In this document: in pieces, positions 42,792 to 53,257 of the stretch
Layout: every line of letters starts with the position of its first letter
How positions within the stretch are numbered: the stretch's first letter is position 1
DNA from: Methylophaga sp.
Lineage (GTDB): Bacteria; Pseudomonadota; Gammaproteobacteria; Nitrosococcales; Methylophagaceae
NCBI GenBank assembly: GCA_011053005.1
Contig: DRHW01000034.1
Span: 62,001-126,000 of the forward strand
Length of the DNA stretch: 64,000 nucleotides
Direction: 5' to 3'
Notes under the pieces: model-generated
Seen by the model: only the letters and a program-made list of their open reading frames with translations
The model's database searches: none
Told to the model about the DNA's origin: nothing
Translations under genes and position numbers: made by a program

Positions 42792-44129
42792 ATGAGTTTA
42801 AAATTCCGCATCGTGGTCATCGTGACCATCATATTGTTGATTAACTTCGCTGCTGCGGGCTACTTCATGGTGCATAACGCTCGACAAGCATTGGTCGCTG
42901 AAATGGAGTCTAGTACCAATTTAGCGAAGGGTTTATTAATTAATGCTTTGCCGACCTTACGTTTTTCTAACGACTTGGGTGAACGATTGACGATGATTGT
43001 CGATAGTGTGCGAGATACACGCCACATTCGCGCTTGGTTTGAAGATATGAGCGGCGAACCATTGATTGGTCATGAAAAGAACTCTCGCTTTATCAATACT
43101 CCCGATGCCCCGAACTGGTTTATTAAAATGATGGAGCCAGAAGCGGTTGCGTTTCGCCGCCTGATTACCAAAGGCAGTAAATCTTACGGTTATTTAGTGG
43201 TTGAGGCTGATCCGAGTGATGAAGTTAATGAGGTTTGGGCTGACGTAAAAGTATTATTTTGGCTGGGAAGCTTCTTCCTAATGCTGATCGTTGGTCTTAT
43301 ATATATTGCACTTCGTCAGGGCTTAAGACCTTTAGAGTTGCTTGAAGATGCCTTGGGACAACTTGAAAAAGGCGATTTTTCTGCCCGTGTTGATACCTCA
43401 GTTGTTAAAGAATTGTCGTCTATTCAATTCCGTTTTAACCATATGGCGAGCGTTTTAGAGCACACAATGGCAGAAAATCATGCTTTAGCTGGAAGCATGT
43501 TATCGCTTCAAGAAGAAGAACGCCGAGACTTATCGCGTGAATTACATGATGAATTAGGTCCATGTTTATTTGGCATAAGAGTCGATTTAGGCAATATCGA
43601 ACGCGTAGCCGCTGAAAATAAACTGCCTGAAATAGAAGAGAAAGTGGAATCCGTTAAGGTTATTACTAACCACATACAATCCTTGGTAAGAAAGATGTTA
43701 AGCCGTTTGCGCCCGTTAACCTTGGATGATTTAGGTTTGGTCGATGCCATACGTGACATGCTACATAATTGGCGAGATAGACAGCCTGAGATTGACTGGG
43801 AATGGGATTTTGTCGGTGAATTTCATACCTTGCCTGATACCTTGCAAGTGACCCTTTACCGAATTGTACAAGAATGTACCACCAACTCGGTGCGGCATGC
43901 ACATGCGAGCCATGTAAAAGTAGAGGCGCGACGTGAGCATGAATCGGTCAAAGTTACGGTAACAGATGATGGTGTTGGTTTTCAGGCGGACTTAGTACGT
44001 GGTTTTGGTTTAATTGGTATGCGTGAACGAGTCAGTGCATTGGGTGGGCGAATCGCATTTGATACTGCAGAAGGGCGCGGCTTACAAGTTAGGGTCTTAA
44101 TCCCCTTAAAAGGAAATGATAAAACATGA
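42792..44129 (+). CDS. Membrane sensor histidine kinase (HAMP-HisKA_3-HATPase)
   Basis: TM MSLKFRIVVIVTIILLINFAAAGYFMV, QEEERRDLSRELHDELGPCLFGIR, GLIGMRERVSALGG; start may be 42747; ORF-track start at 42675 would run into hemL. Confidence 0.92.
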   Translation: MSLKFRIVVIVTIILLINFAAAGYFMVHNARQALVAEMESSTNLAKGLLINALPTLRFSNDLGERLTMIVDSVRDTRHIRAWFEDMSGEPLIGHEKNSRFINTPDAPNWFIKMMEPEAVAFRRLITKGSKSYGYLVVEADPSDEVNEVWADVKVLFWLGSFFLMLIVGLIYIALRQGLRPLELLEDALGQLEKGDFSARVDTSVVKELSSIQFRFNHMASVLEHTMAENHALAGSMLSLQEEERRDLSRELHDELGPCLFGIRVDLGNIERVAAENKLPEIEEKVESVKVITNHIQSLVRKMLSRLRPLTLDDLGLVDAIRDMLHNWRDRQPEIDWEWDFVGEFHTLPDTLQVTLYRIVQECTTNSVRHAHASHVKVEARREHESVKVTVTDDGVGFQADLVRGFGLIGMRERVSALGGRIAFDTAEGRGLQVRVLIPLKGNDKT

Positions 44130-44758
44130 ATGTGATCACAATTTTAGTGGTGGATGACCATCCCATAGTCAGAGCGGGCTGTCGTCAACTTATTCAGCAA
44201 ATTCCAAATACCAAAGTGATTGAAGCAGAGACGGGTGAAGAAGGTTATCGGCTTTTTCAAGAAAATTATCCTGATATGGTCTTATTAGATATTACCTTAC
44301 CGGGTATAGGTGGACTTGAAGTATTACGCAAAATGCGCGCTAATCGTGAAAATGCCAAGGTATTGATGTTCAGTATGCATGAAGATCCTGTCTTTGCCTC
44401 ACGTGCGATGCAAGCGGGTGCGAAGGGTTATATTACTAAAAATAACGCGGCGGATTATTTGGTTGAAGCCGTTGAAAAAGTATTAACGGGTAAAACATAT
44501 CTGAGTCCAGATACCGCTCAACAATTAGCGATGTTAAACATCGGTGCAGGCACCAGTGCTCTGAGTGATTTGTCGCGCCGAGAATTAGAAATTTTACGAT
44601 TATTGGGCGAAGGTAAAAGTATGACCGAAATATCCGACTTATTAGGCATTAGTTATAAAACGGTCGCAAATAATCTGACTCAAATTAAAAGTAAGCTCGA
44701 TATTAATAAAACAGCAGAGCTAATGCGGTTTGCCATTAGCCATGGATTATCCTCGTAA
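44126..44758 (+). CDS. LuxR/NarL-family response regulator
   Basis: ILVVDDHPIVRAGCRQLIQQ; LSRRELEILRLLGEGKSMTEISDLLGISYKTVANNLTQIKSKL. Confidence 0.95.
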   Translation: MNVITILVVDDHPIVRAGCRQLIQQIPNTKVIEAETGEEGYRLFQENYPDMVLLDITLPGIGGLEVLRKMRANRENAKVLMFSMHEDPVFASRAMQAGAKGYITKNNAADYLVEAVEKVLTGKTYLSPDTAQQLAMLNIGAGTSALSDLSRRELEILRLLGEGKSMTEISDLLGISYKTVANNLTQIKSKLDINKTAELMRFAISHGLSS

Positions 44759-44920
44759 ACCCGCTAAGATAACGCCTACAAGGAGAAAGGAATAAATTCC
44801 CGATATATTGGGATAAGTCGCTCATTCTAAAAGCACTTGCTGACAGTATTATGATTAACAAGTTTTAAGAATTCAGCTTCTTAACCACTTAATATTTCTC
44901 TCTCCTTCTTATGAAGGTTT

Positions 44921-44951
44921 AGGCCAGACTCAATGTCTGGCCTTTTTTTTA
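44921..44951 (+). terminator. Intrinsic terminator
   Basis: aggccagac tcaat gtctggcct + T8. Confidence 0.88.
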
Positions 44952-45079
44952 CTTGAAATTTACAGTTGTTGAATGATAAGCGTTTCGCTGTCGGCTTTCT
45001 CTTGTTACTATTACGTTTTAATTTTTTTGGTTTTGTATGCTTTAACAGATACGACTTTGATAAAACGGAAAGACAGCAT

Positions 45080-45850
45080 ATGCAAAAATACAAATGGATT
45101 GGACGGCATTGGTTAGTAGCCAGTTTGTTAACCGCTATCCCTCTCATATCGCAGTCAGGAAGTCTTGAAAATGCGATCGATTCGCAAGTTAAAACGGATG
45201 TCTCAGCCCAACAATCACAGAAAAAGATTGATGGTTTAGCTGATGAAACCACCCAGTTATTGGACGAATATCGCGAAACCTTGCGCCAAACGGAAAGTTT
45301 ACGTACTTACAACGACCAGCTAGATAAGATCGTCTCATCACAGCAAAAAGAGTTGGAGTCAATCACTGACCAACTTCGCAATATAGAATCTACCCAGCGT
45401 GATATCGTGCCATTGATGCTTAAAATGATCGATACCATGGTGCAATTTGTGGCTTTAGACTTGCCATTCTTACCGAAAGAACGCCAAGCGCGAATCGTTC
45501 AGCTACAGAGTTTAATGGAACGTGCCGATGTCTCCATCGCTGAAAAATATCGTCGAATTCTTGAAGCTTATCAAGTTGAAACAGAATATGGTCGTACCAT
45601 TGAAGCTTATCGTGATGATTTAACGGTGGGTGATGTTAGTCGCACAGTCGATTTTCTGCGTATTGGTCGTGTTGGTTTGTATTATTTGACCTTAGATGGC
45701 GCGGAAGCTGGAATGTGGAATAATAATGGCTGGCAAGTCTTATCAAGTGAATACCGTAAACCAATCAGCCAAGCGTTGAAGGTAGCAATGAAACAGTTGC
45801 CGCCAGATTTACTCGTGTTACCCCTTAAAACGCCGGAGGTAACGCCATGA
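45080..45850 (+). CDS. DUF3450 family periplasmic protein
   Basis: Signal peptide, coiled coil, RIGRVGLYYLTLDGAEAGMWN; first gene of TonB2-like operon. Confidence 0.88.
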   Translation: MQKYKWIGRHWLVASLLTAIPLISQSGSLENAIDSQVKTDVSAQQSQKKIDGLADETTQLLDEYRETLRQTESLRTYNDQLDKIVSSQQKELESITDQLRNIESTQRDIVPLMLKMIDTMVQFVALDLPFLPKERQARIVQLQSLMERADVSIAEKYRRILEAYQVETEYGRTIEAYRDDLTVGDVSRTVDFLRIGRVGLYYLTLDGAEAGMWNNNGWQVLSSEYRKPISQALKVAMKQLPPDLLVLPLKTPEVTP

Positions 45851-47202
45851 GATTTATTATTTCAACATTATTACTCGGTGCATTGTTATCTCCTTCAATA
45901 CAAGCAGCCGATAAACCCACTAATTTAGATGCCTTATTAGAACAGGTAAAACGCGAAGGTGTATTAGATCAACAGCAAAATAAATTACGCGAAGCAGATT
46001 TTATTTCTGCTCGTGATGATCAGGCCAAACTATTAGTTGAAGCAAAAGCACAATTAGCCTCTGAACAACAACGATCTGAGTCGCTCAATCTATCGTTTCA
46101 AGAGCATGAAAAAAGTCTGGCAGAAAAAGAAGATTTGCTGCAAGAAAAATCGGGTTCATTAGGCGAATTATTTGGCACAGTACGTCAAATAAGTAATGAC
46201 AGCCGTAGTATTATAGAAACCTCAATGGTGTCGGCAGAAAAGCCAGACCGTGTTAAGTTTTTAACCACAATGGCAGAGCGTAAACAACAACCTACCATTG
46301 ATGAGCTACGTACATTGTGGTTGATGCTGCAAGAAGAAATGACTGAATCAGGAAAAATGAGTCAATTTAAAACCTCGATCATTACTGCCGAAGGTAAAAT
46401 GGAAGAACGTAATGTCACTAGAGTTGGTGTATTTACCGCTTTTAGTGATGGTAAATTTTTACGTTATTTACCTGAAACAGCGAGTTTAGTTGAATTAGGC
46501 CGTCAGCCTGTTGATCGTTTACGGAGCTTAATTACTGATTTTGAATCAACAACCGATGGATCATTAATGCCTGTCGTTGTCGATCCAACTCGCGGTGCGA
46601 TAATGGCACTACTTGTTCAAGCCCCCGATTTAGAAGAACGTATTGAGCAAGGCGGATGGATAGGTTTTATTATTCTAGGCCTCGGTGCTATTGGTTTATT
46701 ACTTGCCATTCAACGATTCATTTTCTTAGGCATTGCTGGGCGTGGAATAGCAAAGCAGCAAAAACAAGCTACGCCAAATCTTAAAAATCCATTGGGTAGG
46801 ATTTTATCGGTTTACAGTGAAGGTATGCAGGATATCGAGACCTTAGCGCTGAAATTGGATGAAGCTATCTTGCGTGAAATTCCTAAAATTGAGCGAGGTT
46901 TAATAACCTTAGCAATGTTGGCGGCAATAGCACCTATGTTGGGATTATTAGGTACCGTATCGGGCATGATTGAAACATTCCAGTCGATTACATTATTTGG
47001 TACAGGCGATCCTAAATTAATGTCAGGCGGGATATCACAGGCCTTAGTGACCACTGAACTGGGTTTGGCAGTCGCTATTCCTCTTTTATTGATTCATAGC
47101 GCGATATCAAGCAAAAGTAATCGTTTAGTGCAAATCTTAGATGAAGAAAGCGCGGCTATCGTAGCGCGTAATGCAGAAAGAGTGAATGGAAGCGCTAGCT
47201 AA
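45847..47202 (+). CDS. MotA/TolQ/ExbB-family protein with long periplasmic domain (TtpC-like)
   Basis: Signal peptide and coiled coil, C-terminal LGLLGTVSGMIETFQSITLFGTGDPKLMSGGISQALVTTELGLAVAIPLLL. Confidence 0.9.
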   Translation: MRFIISTLLLGALLSPSIQAADKPTNLDALLEQVKREGVLDQQQNKLREADFISARDDQAKLLVEAKAQLASEQQRSESLNLSFQEHEKSLAEKEDLLQEKSGSLGELFGTVRQISNDSRSIIETSMVSAEKPDRVKFLTTMAERKQQPTIDELRTLWLMLQEEMTESGKMSQFKTSIITAEGKMEERNVTRVGVFTAFSDGKFLRYLPETASLVELGRQPVDRLRSLITDFESTTDGSLMPVVVDPTRGAIMALLVQAPDLEERIEQGGWIGFIILGLGAIGLLLAIQRFIFLGIAGRGIAKQQKQATPNLKNPLGRILSVYSEGMQDIETLALKLDEAILREIPKIERGLITLAMLAAIAPMLGLLGTVSGMIETFQSITLFGTGDPKLMSGGISQALVTTELGLAVAIPLLLIHSAISSKSNRLVQILDEESAAIVARNAERVNGSAS

Positions 47203-47710
47203 AGATTTATTCAATATTCAACTGCTGCTAGAGAGCGGCGGGGCAGTATTGTGGGTGATATTAATAGCATCGGTCATTATGTGGACGATGATTATTGAAC
47301 GCTATTTTTTTATGTATTTTGTTTATCCTTCACATATCAAAAAGTCATTAACGATCTGGCAAGCCAGATCCGATCGGCAAAGTTGGTATGCGCATCAAAT
47401 TCGTCAAGGACTTATTGCCGAAAGTTCGATATCGCTTAAGCAGAATTTGATGTCGATCCGAACACTTATCGCAGCTTTGCCGATGTTAGGATTATTAGGT
47501 ACGGTCGATGGCATGATCCAAACATTTGATGTGTTGACTGTATTTGGTACAGGTAATGCCCGCGGAATGGCGGGCGGGATTTCAGTTGCTTTGATTACCA
47601 CGATGGGCGGTTTATTAGCCGCCTTATCAGGCATGTATTTTAGTACGCAGCTGGAACAACAAGTACGACGAGCCGAAGATGCGCTAGCCGATATATTGCG
47701 AAGGGATTAA
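47186..47710 (+). CDS. ExbB-like proton channel (ExbB2 type)
   Basis: LPMLGLLGTVDGMIQTFDVLTVFGTGNARGMAGGISVALITTMGGLLAALSG. Confidence 0.92.
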   Translation: MEALAKDLFNIQLLLESGGAVLWVILIASVIMWTMIIERYFFMYFVYPSHIKKSLTIWQARSDRQSWYAHQIRQGLIAESSISLKQNLMSIRTLIAALPMLGLLGTVDGMIQTFDVLTVFGTGNARGMAGGISVALITTMGGLLAALSGMYFSTQLEQQVRRAEDALADILRRD

Positions 47711-47737
47711 TGGAGCTGAGGCTTCTAGGTATTAATT

Positions 47738-48145
47738 ATGAGAAATAGACATTCGCGTCGCCAAAGTGGTGCCATTGCTGAAGTTAATATGACGCCGCTG
47801 ATTGATATGGTATTTATCCTATTAATCTTTTTTATTGTGACCACTTCCTTTGTGAAAGAAACAGGCGTCGATGTGAGTCGGCCTTCTGCTAAAACAGCCG
47901 TTAAAAAAGAGCTGGCTAATATTATGATTTCAATTACACCTAATGACGAAGTTTGGATGGATAAACGGCAAATAGATCGACGTGCAGTTCGTGCAAATGT
48001 CGAACGTATGCATGCTGAAAACCCCGAAGGTTCGGTCATTATTTTGGCAGATAAAGAGGCAAAAACAGGTCTACTTATCGAAGTAATGGATCAAGCTCGA
48101 TTAGCGGGTGTTGCCAATGTATCCATTGCTGCTCAGCGCGAATAA
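47738..48145 (+). CDS. ExbD/TolR biopolymer transport protein
   Basis: AEVNMTPLIDMVFILLIFFIVTTSFV. Confidence 0.94.
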   Translation: MRNRHSRRQSGAIAEVNMTPLIDMVFILLIFFIVTTSFVKETGVDVSRPSAKTAVKKELANIMISITPNDEVWMDKRQIDRRAVRANVERMHAENPEGSVIILADKEAKTGLLIEVMDQARLAGVANVSIAAQRE

Positions 48146-48160
48146 CAGGCATTTATTTTA

Positions 48161-48820
48161 ATGCGTCTCGTTATCGGTTTATTACTTGCGATTTTGGTGA
48201 ATTTCGGTTTGTTTACCTTAATGCAAAAAATGACCGCAGAACAAAATACTGAGCGGAAAATAACAGAAAATATTCAGTTATTAGATTTTGTTCGACTTAA
48301 ACCTGAAGAAAAAGAAGCTGAAACTAAAAAGCGCGAATTACCTAAAAAGCCGCCTCCGCCAGAAAAAACGCCACCTCCGCCTAAAGAGCCAGCTCAACAA
48401 GTGGATAAACCTAAAGCGCCCACCCCTCAATTAGAAGCGCCACGTATTGATGTGCCATTAAATATTGCTGGTGGCCCATATTTAGGTGATTTTTCAAAAG
48501 CACCTCCAGCGCCAGTTGCACCAGCTGTCATTTCTGCACCCACTATGGATGAGGATGTAGTACCTCTGGTTCGTATTCCTCCACAATATCCTCGGGTAGC
48601 TTCTCGTCGAGGAATCGAAGGTATTGTGACCGTCTCTTTTACTATCACCAAAGATGGTCGAGTACGTGACCCAGTAGTTATCAGTGCGAAACCGGAAAAC
48701 ATTTTTAATAGTGCAGCTTTAAAAGCCATTTTAAAATGGAAGTTTAAACCTAAGGTGGTTGATGGTCAGCCAGTCGAGCGTCAAGCGACGCAAGCAATTG
48801 AATTTAAATTGGCGAAATAA
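48161..48820 (+). CDS. TonB family protein
   Basis: N-terminal TM, Pro/Lys linker KKPPPPEKTPPPPK, C-terminal YPRVASRRGIEGIVTVSFTITKDGRV. Confidence 0.93.
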   Translation: MRLVIGLLLAILVNFGLFTLMQKMTAEQNTERKITENIQLLDFVRLKPEEKEAETKKRELPKKPPPPEKTPPPPKEPAQQVDKPKAPTPQLEAPRIDVPLNIAGGPYLGDFSKAPPAPVAPAVISAPTMDEDVVPLVRIPPQYPRVASRRGIEGIVTVSFTITKDGRVRDPVVISAKPENIFNSAALKAILKWKFKPKVVDGQPVERQATQAIEFKLAK

Positions 48821-50053
48821 ATGAAGATATTGTCAGTTTTCAAACTCTTTTTATTAAGCATTTTAGTGTTGATGTCATCAGTGACATTAGCAAAAGAAGA
48901 TAGCCAATATTTATTGTCGGAACAAACTTATAAGGATTTAAGTGCGGCACAAACCTTGATGGAGGCTGATGAATATTCTGCTGCTGAAGCTCAACTTAAG
49001 ACTTTGCTCAATAAAGTAGAATCAGGCTCTTATGAAAAGGCTGTCGTGCAACAAACGTTGGGTTATTTATATTCATCATTACAAGAGTATAAAAAAGCGA
49101 GTCCATTATTTCAGCAAGCGTTAGATTCCAATGCGCTGCCAGAAAAGGTCAGTCATGAGCTACGCTATAATCTTGCTCAGTTATTATTAGCTGATGAGCA
49201 ATACAGTAAAGGTATTGCGATGCTAGAAACATGGTTGAAATCGGAAGCCTCGCCACCGAATAGTGCTCATGTTTTGTTAGCCAGCGCTTATTACAATGTT
49301 AAGAATTATAAAAAAACGATCGAGCATATTAGTATTGCGATTAAAAATGATAAGTCATCGACAGAGTCTTGGTATCAAATGTTGCTATCAGCTCACTTGG
49401 AGCTGAAGCAATATAAATCAGCGATTAGCGTTTTAGAAACATTGATTACTCGCTATCCTTACCAAGCTAATTATTGGGCACAGCTTTCATCGTTATATCT
49501 TCAACAAAATAAAGAGCTTACTGGTTTGGCGGTTAAGATGTTAGCGCAACGATTGGAGTTGGGAGATAGTAAGATCTTGATTAATTTGGCTGATATGTAT
49601 CGTTATGTGCATATCCCCTATAAATCAGCTCAATTATTAAGTAAGGGCATGGAAGATGGCGTTATTAAGTCAGATTTCGAAAATTTAGATCGTTTGGCAG
49701 ACAGTTGGTTAGCGGCAAAAGAACCTCTAAAAGCCACGTCTGTTTTACAAAAAATTGCTGCGTTAGATAGTTCTGGCGAGTCTGATTTAAGATATAGCCG
49801 CGTACTTTTTGATTTAGAGCAATGGCAAAATACAGAAGACAGCCTATCTAAAACGTTGATAAAACTGAAAGGTCAACAGGTTGGTAAGGCATTTTTATTA
49901 TTAGGTATGACACAATTTCATTTAAATAAATTGCCGCAAGCAAAAGAGTCGTTTACCAAAGCAATGAAATATCAAGAAGATCGTAATCAGGCCAGCCAAT
50001 GGTTACGACATATAGAAAGTCTGTTGCCTAAAGAGGAAGCTGGTGAAAGCTAA
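48821..50053 (+). CDS. TPR-repeat protein (TonB2-operon associated)
   Basis: Signal peptide and repeated TPRs (YSAAEAQLKTLLNK, QTLGYLYSSLQEYKKASPLFQQAL). Confidence 0.88.
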   Translation: MKILSVFKLFLLSILVLMSSVTLAKEDSQYLLSEQTYKDLSAAQTLMEADEYSAAEAQLKTLLNKVESGSYEKAVVQQTLGYLYSSLQEYKKASPLFQQALDSNALPEKVSHELRYNLAQLLLADEQYSKGIAMLETWLKSEASPPNSAHVLLASAYYNVKNYKKTIEHISIAIKNDKSSTESWYQMLLSAHLELKQYKSAISVLETLITRYPYQANYWAQLSSLYLQQNKELTGLAVKMLAQRLELGDSKILINLADMYRYVHIPYKSAQLLSKGMEDGVIKSDFENLDRLADSWLAAKEPLKATSVLQKIAALDSSGESDLRYSRVLFDLEQWQNTEDSLSKTLIKLKGQQVGKAFLLLGMTQFHLNKLPQAKESFTKAMKYQEDRNQASQWLRHIESLLPKEEAGES

Positions 50054-50615
50054 TCTAACGCAATTAAAAAACGATTTGGTTCAGCATTATCGTTGGTTAA
50101 GGCAATATGGCTGTAATGATTCCCATAGTGGTAATGCTTCTTTTCGTTGGCATGATGAAATATGGATAACACCGACAGGGTGTTGTGCTGATACTTTGCA
50201 ATCTGATGATTTAGTTAATTGTGATATCAATGGGGAAATGGGCAGCGGGGCATCGTTAGATGCGCGATTACACATTGAAGTCTATCGAAACAATGCAAAG
50301 GCACAGGCGGTATTTCATAGTCATGGTCCGCATGCCATAGCATTCACGCTCAATGGTAAAGATTTTGTGCCCGTGGATTTTGAAGGGCAATATTACTTCC
50401 CTGTCGTGCCGGTGATAAGTATTGATTATGACCGTTATATTGAATTATCGCCCAGCGCTGTCGCTGAAAGATTAGCTGAATATAAAGTGACAATTGTGCG
50501 TGGCCACGGTGTTTACACTTGTGGTGAGACGATTAATTTGGCTTACAAATGGAGTTGTTCGGTTGAATTATCAGCAAAGATCGCATTGTTAGATGCAAAC
50601 AATGCGTCTCGCTAA
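50043..50615 (+). CDS. Class II aldolase/adducin family protein
   Basis: DSHSGNASFRWHDEIWITPTGCC; AVFHSHGPHAIAF. Confidence 0.88.
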   Translation: MKANLTQLKNDLVQHYRWLRQYGCNDSHSGNASFRWHDEIWITPTGCCADTLQSDDLVNCDINGEMGSGASLDARLHIEVYRNNAKAQAVFHSHGPHAIAFTLNGKDFVPVDFEGQYYFPVVPVISIDYDRYIELSPSAVAERLAEYKVTIVRGHGVYTCGETINLAYKWSCSVELSAKIALLDANNASR

Positions 50616-50644
50616 TAATTAAATATCTGAAAAGGAATTAGGCT

Positions 50645-51499
50645 TTATTCGTTTTTATAAACGTTTTCATAATAATAGTTCGTTGCTTCAATAAAGCCAT
50701 CAACACTACCGCAGTCAAAACGACGACCTTTAAATTTCACCGCTAACACTTGGCGATCCATTGCTAATGCTTTGAGCGCATCAGTAATCTGAATTTCGCC
50801 ATTAGCACCAGGTTTTGTTTTCCGTAAATAAGTGAATATTTCTGGGGTAAGAATGTAACGTCCGATAATCGCTAAGTTACTTGGTGCATCTTCTGGGCTA
50901 GGCTTTTCAACCATGTCGTGTACTTGATAGATACCTGGTGCTATTTCTTCACCAGAAATAATACCGTAACTACCCGTATCGGAAGCAGGCACTTCTTCAA
51001 TAGCAATAATGCTGCACTGATAACGGTCATAAAGTGCTGCTAGTTGACCTAATGCACGCATTTGATCGCCTTCTGAAGGCGCTGCACATAAATCATCCGC
51101 TAAAACGACGGCAAATGGTTCGTTACCAATCATCGGCTCACCGGTCAAAATAGCATGACCAAGTCCTAGCATTTCACGTTGGCGCATAGAAACAAATTCA
51201 CAGCTATCCATTACTTTACGGATATCGACCAAATATTTTTCTTTAGATGTACCTTTGATTTGATGTTCTAACTCGTAATTATTATCAAAATGATCAGCGA
51301 TGGCGCGTTTACCCCGACCTACAATAAAACCGATTTGATTCATCCCTGCTTCTAACGCTTCTTCAACACCATATTGAATTAAGGGTTTACTAACGATAGG
51401 CAACATTTCTTTAGGCATAGCTTTGGTTGCTGGTAAAAAGCGAGTGCCATAACCAGCGGCAGGAAATAAACATTTACGAATTTTAGGGGTGTGGGCCAT
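50645..51499 (-). CDS. galU: UTP-glucose-1-phosphate uridylyltransferase
   Basis: KCLFPAAGYGTRFLPATKAMPKEMLPIVSKPLIQYGVEEA; start placed at MAHTPK rather than the upstream ORF-track start. Confidence 0.96.
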   Translation of the reverse strand: MAHTPKIRKCLFPAAGYGTRFLPATKAMPKEMLPIVSKPLIQYGVEEALEAGMNQIGFIVGRGKRAIADHFDNNYELEHQIKGTSKEKYLVDIRKVMDSCEFVSMRQREMLGLGHAILTGEPMIGNEPFAVVLADDLCAAPSEGDQMRALGQLAALYDRYQCSIIAIEEVPASDTGSYGIISGEEIAPGIYQVHDMVEKPSPEDAPSNLAIIGRYILTPEIFTYLRKTKPGANGEIQITDALKALAMDRQVLAVKFKGRRFDCGSVDGFIEATNYYYENVYKNE

Positions 51500-51759
51500 A
51501 TTGGGAATACCTTTTCGAATTAAGTTTTGGCTTGAAAGAAAGCGTTTTAAAAATCTCAAAATAGATTATACCGCAGACTATTTCAAGTATTATTTAGATT
51601 ATAGGTTTTGAGGCTTTCAATGACTAGCTCGCAGAGGTATAGTGGATTCAAATTAATTACAGCACGTAATTATTTGAGTGATTTAAGGTAATAAATAAGC
51701 CGATGATTGGATAGTTTTTCAACCATTATTTTTATAAATAACTGAAAAAGAACTTAAAT

Positions 51760-52116
51760 ATGTTGGAGAATTATCTCCCCATTTTGCTATTTGTGATCAT
51801 AGGAATTGGTTTTGGCATACTGCCATTACTTGCGGGTTTTATTTTAGGGCCTCGTCGTCCCGATGAAGCAAAGCGTTCACCCTATGAATGTGGGTTTGAA
51901 CCCTTCGAAGATGCACATATGAAATTTGACGTGCGTTATTACCTTGTTGCTATTCTGTTTATTATTTTCGATTTAGAAATTGCCTTTTTATTTCCATGGG
52001 CTATCGTGCTTGATGAAATTGGCATTTTTGGCTTACTGGCGATGTTTTTGTTTCTGGGTATTTTAGTCGTTGGTTTTATTTACGAGTGGAAAAAAGGGGC
52101 GCTTGAATGGGAATAG
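51760..52116 (+). CDS. nuoA: NADH-quinone oxidoreductase subunit A
   Basis: [12 protein letters not shown]-type motif [36 protein letters not shown]. Confidence 0.97.
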   Translation: MLENYLPILLFVIIGIGFGILPLLAGFILGPRRPDEAKRSPYECGFEPFEDAHMKFDVRYYLVAILFIIFDLEIAFLFPWAIVLDEIGIFGLLAMFLFLGILVVGFIYEWKKGALEWE

Positions 52117-52604
52117 AAGGCATTCTTGAACAAGGCGTTGTTACGACTTCTGCTGATAAGTTAATCAATTGGGCGAGAACAGGATCATTATGGCCGATGA
52201 CTTTTGGGCTGGCTTGTTGCGCTGTTGAAATGATGCATGCTGGTGCTTCGCGTTATGATCTAGATCGGTTTGGTATAGTTTTTCGGCCAAGTCCACGGCA
52301 ATCAGATGTAATGATTGTAGCGGGAACTTTAGTTAATAAAATGGCACCTGCTTTGCGTAAGGTATATGACCAAATGTCAGAACCTCGCTGGGTTATTTCA
52401 ATGGGATCTTGTGCCAATGGCGGTGGTTATTATCATTATTCCTATGCCGTAGTTCGCGGCTGTGATCGCATTGTGCCTGTTGATATTTATGTGCCTGGTT
52501 GCCCACCGACAGCAGAAGCCTTGCTATATGGAATTATTCAATTACAAAATAAAATACGGCGCACCAATACGATCGCACGAACACAGGACGTTAAGCAGAT
52601 ATGA
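52107..52604 (+). CDS. nuoB: NADH-quinone oxidoreductase subunit B
   Basis: [50 protein letters not shown]. Confidence 0.98.
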   Translation: MGIEGILEQGVVTTSADKLINWARTGSLWPMTFGLACCAVEMMHAGASRYDLDRFGIVFRPSPRQSDVMIVAGTLVNKMAPALRKVYDQMSEPRWVISMGSCANGGGYYHYSYAVVRGCDRIVPVDIYVPGCPPTAEALLYGIIQLQNKIRRTNTIARTQDVKQI

Positions 52605-53257
52605 TCGATGTGCAAAAGGCCTCTTTAGAGCACTATTTTTCAGCAGATTTACTTGATTGTGAATTGTTAAATGATGAAATTACACTCCATGTTGCAGCTG
52701 AAAGTATTTTGTCAGTTTGCCAGCAGTTACGAGATGATTTTGGCTTTGAGCAATTAGTCGATGTCTGCGGTGTTGATTATTCACAATATGGCGGTACAGC
52801 TTGGGAAACAAAAAGCGCATCTGAGAATGGCTTTAGTCGGGCAGTTGATGGCGCTGGCAATATGGCACCCGTTGAAGAGGGTTTTCGTTTTGCGGTGGTT
52901 TATCATTTACTCTCTATTCAACACAATCAACGATTACGCCTTAAAGTGAGGTTGGATGCCGACTTGCCGATAGTGGCTAGTGTGACCTCAATTTGGAATG
53001 GCGCTGATTGGTTTGAACGAGAAGCGTTTGATATGTTTGGCATTTTATTTAATGGCCATAATGATTTACGACGCATATTGACCGATTATGGCTTTATCGG
53101 TCATCCATTTCGTAAAGATTTTCCATTGATTGGCAATGTAGAAATGCGTTATGACCCTGAGAAAAAACGGGTGGTTTACGAACCTGTGAGTATCGAAGAA
53201 CGAATTTTGGTACCTCGAGTTATCCGAGATGATAATCGTTACAGCGGAAATAAATGA
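52601..53257 (+). CDS. nuoC: NADH-quinone oxidoreductase subunit C
   Basis: [44 protein letters not shown]. Confidence 0.97.
   Translation: MIDVQKASLEHYFSADLLDCELLNDEITLHVAAESILSVCQQLRDDFGFEQLVDVCGVDYSQYGGTAWETKSASENGFSRAVDGAGNMAPVEEGFRFAVVYHLLSIQHNQRLRLKVRLDADLPIVASVTSIWNGADWFEREAFDMFGILFNGHNDLRRILTDYGFIGHPFRKDFPLIGNVEMRYDPEKKRVVYEPVSIEERILVPRVIRDDNRYSGNK

Noticed and set aside
44881-45252. Minus-strand 123-aa ORF antisense to the DUF3450 gene
   Set aside because: Overlaps a terminator and the 5' end of a recognisable gene; composition of a shadow ORF
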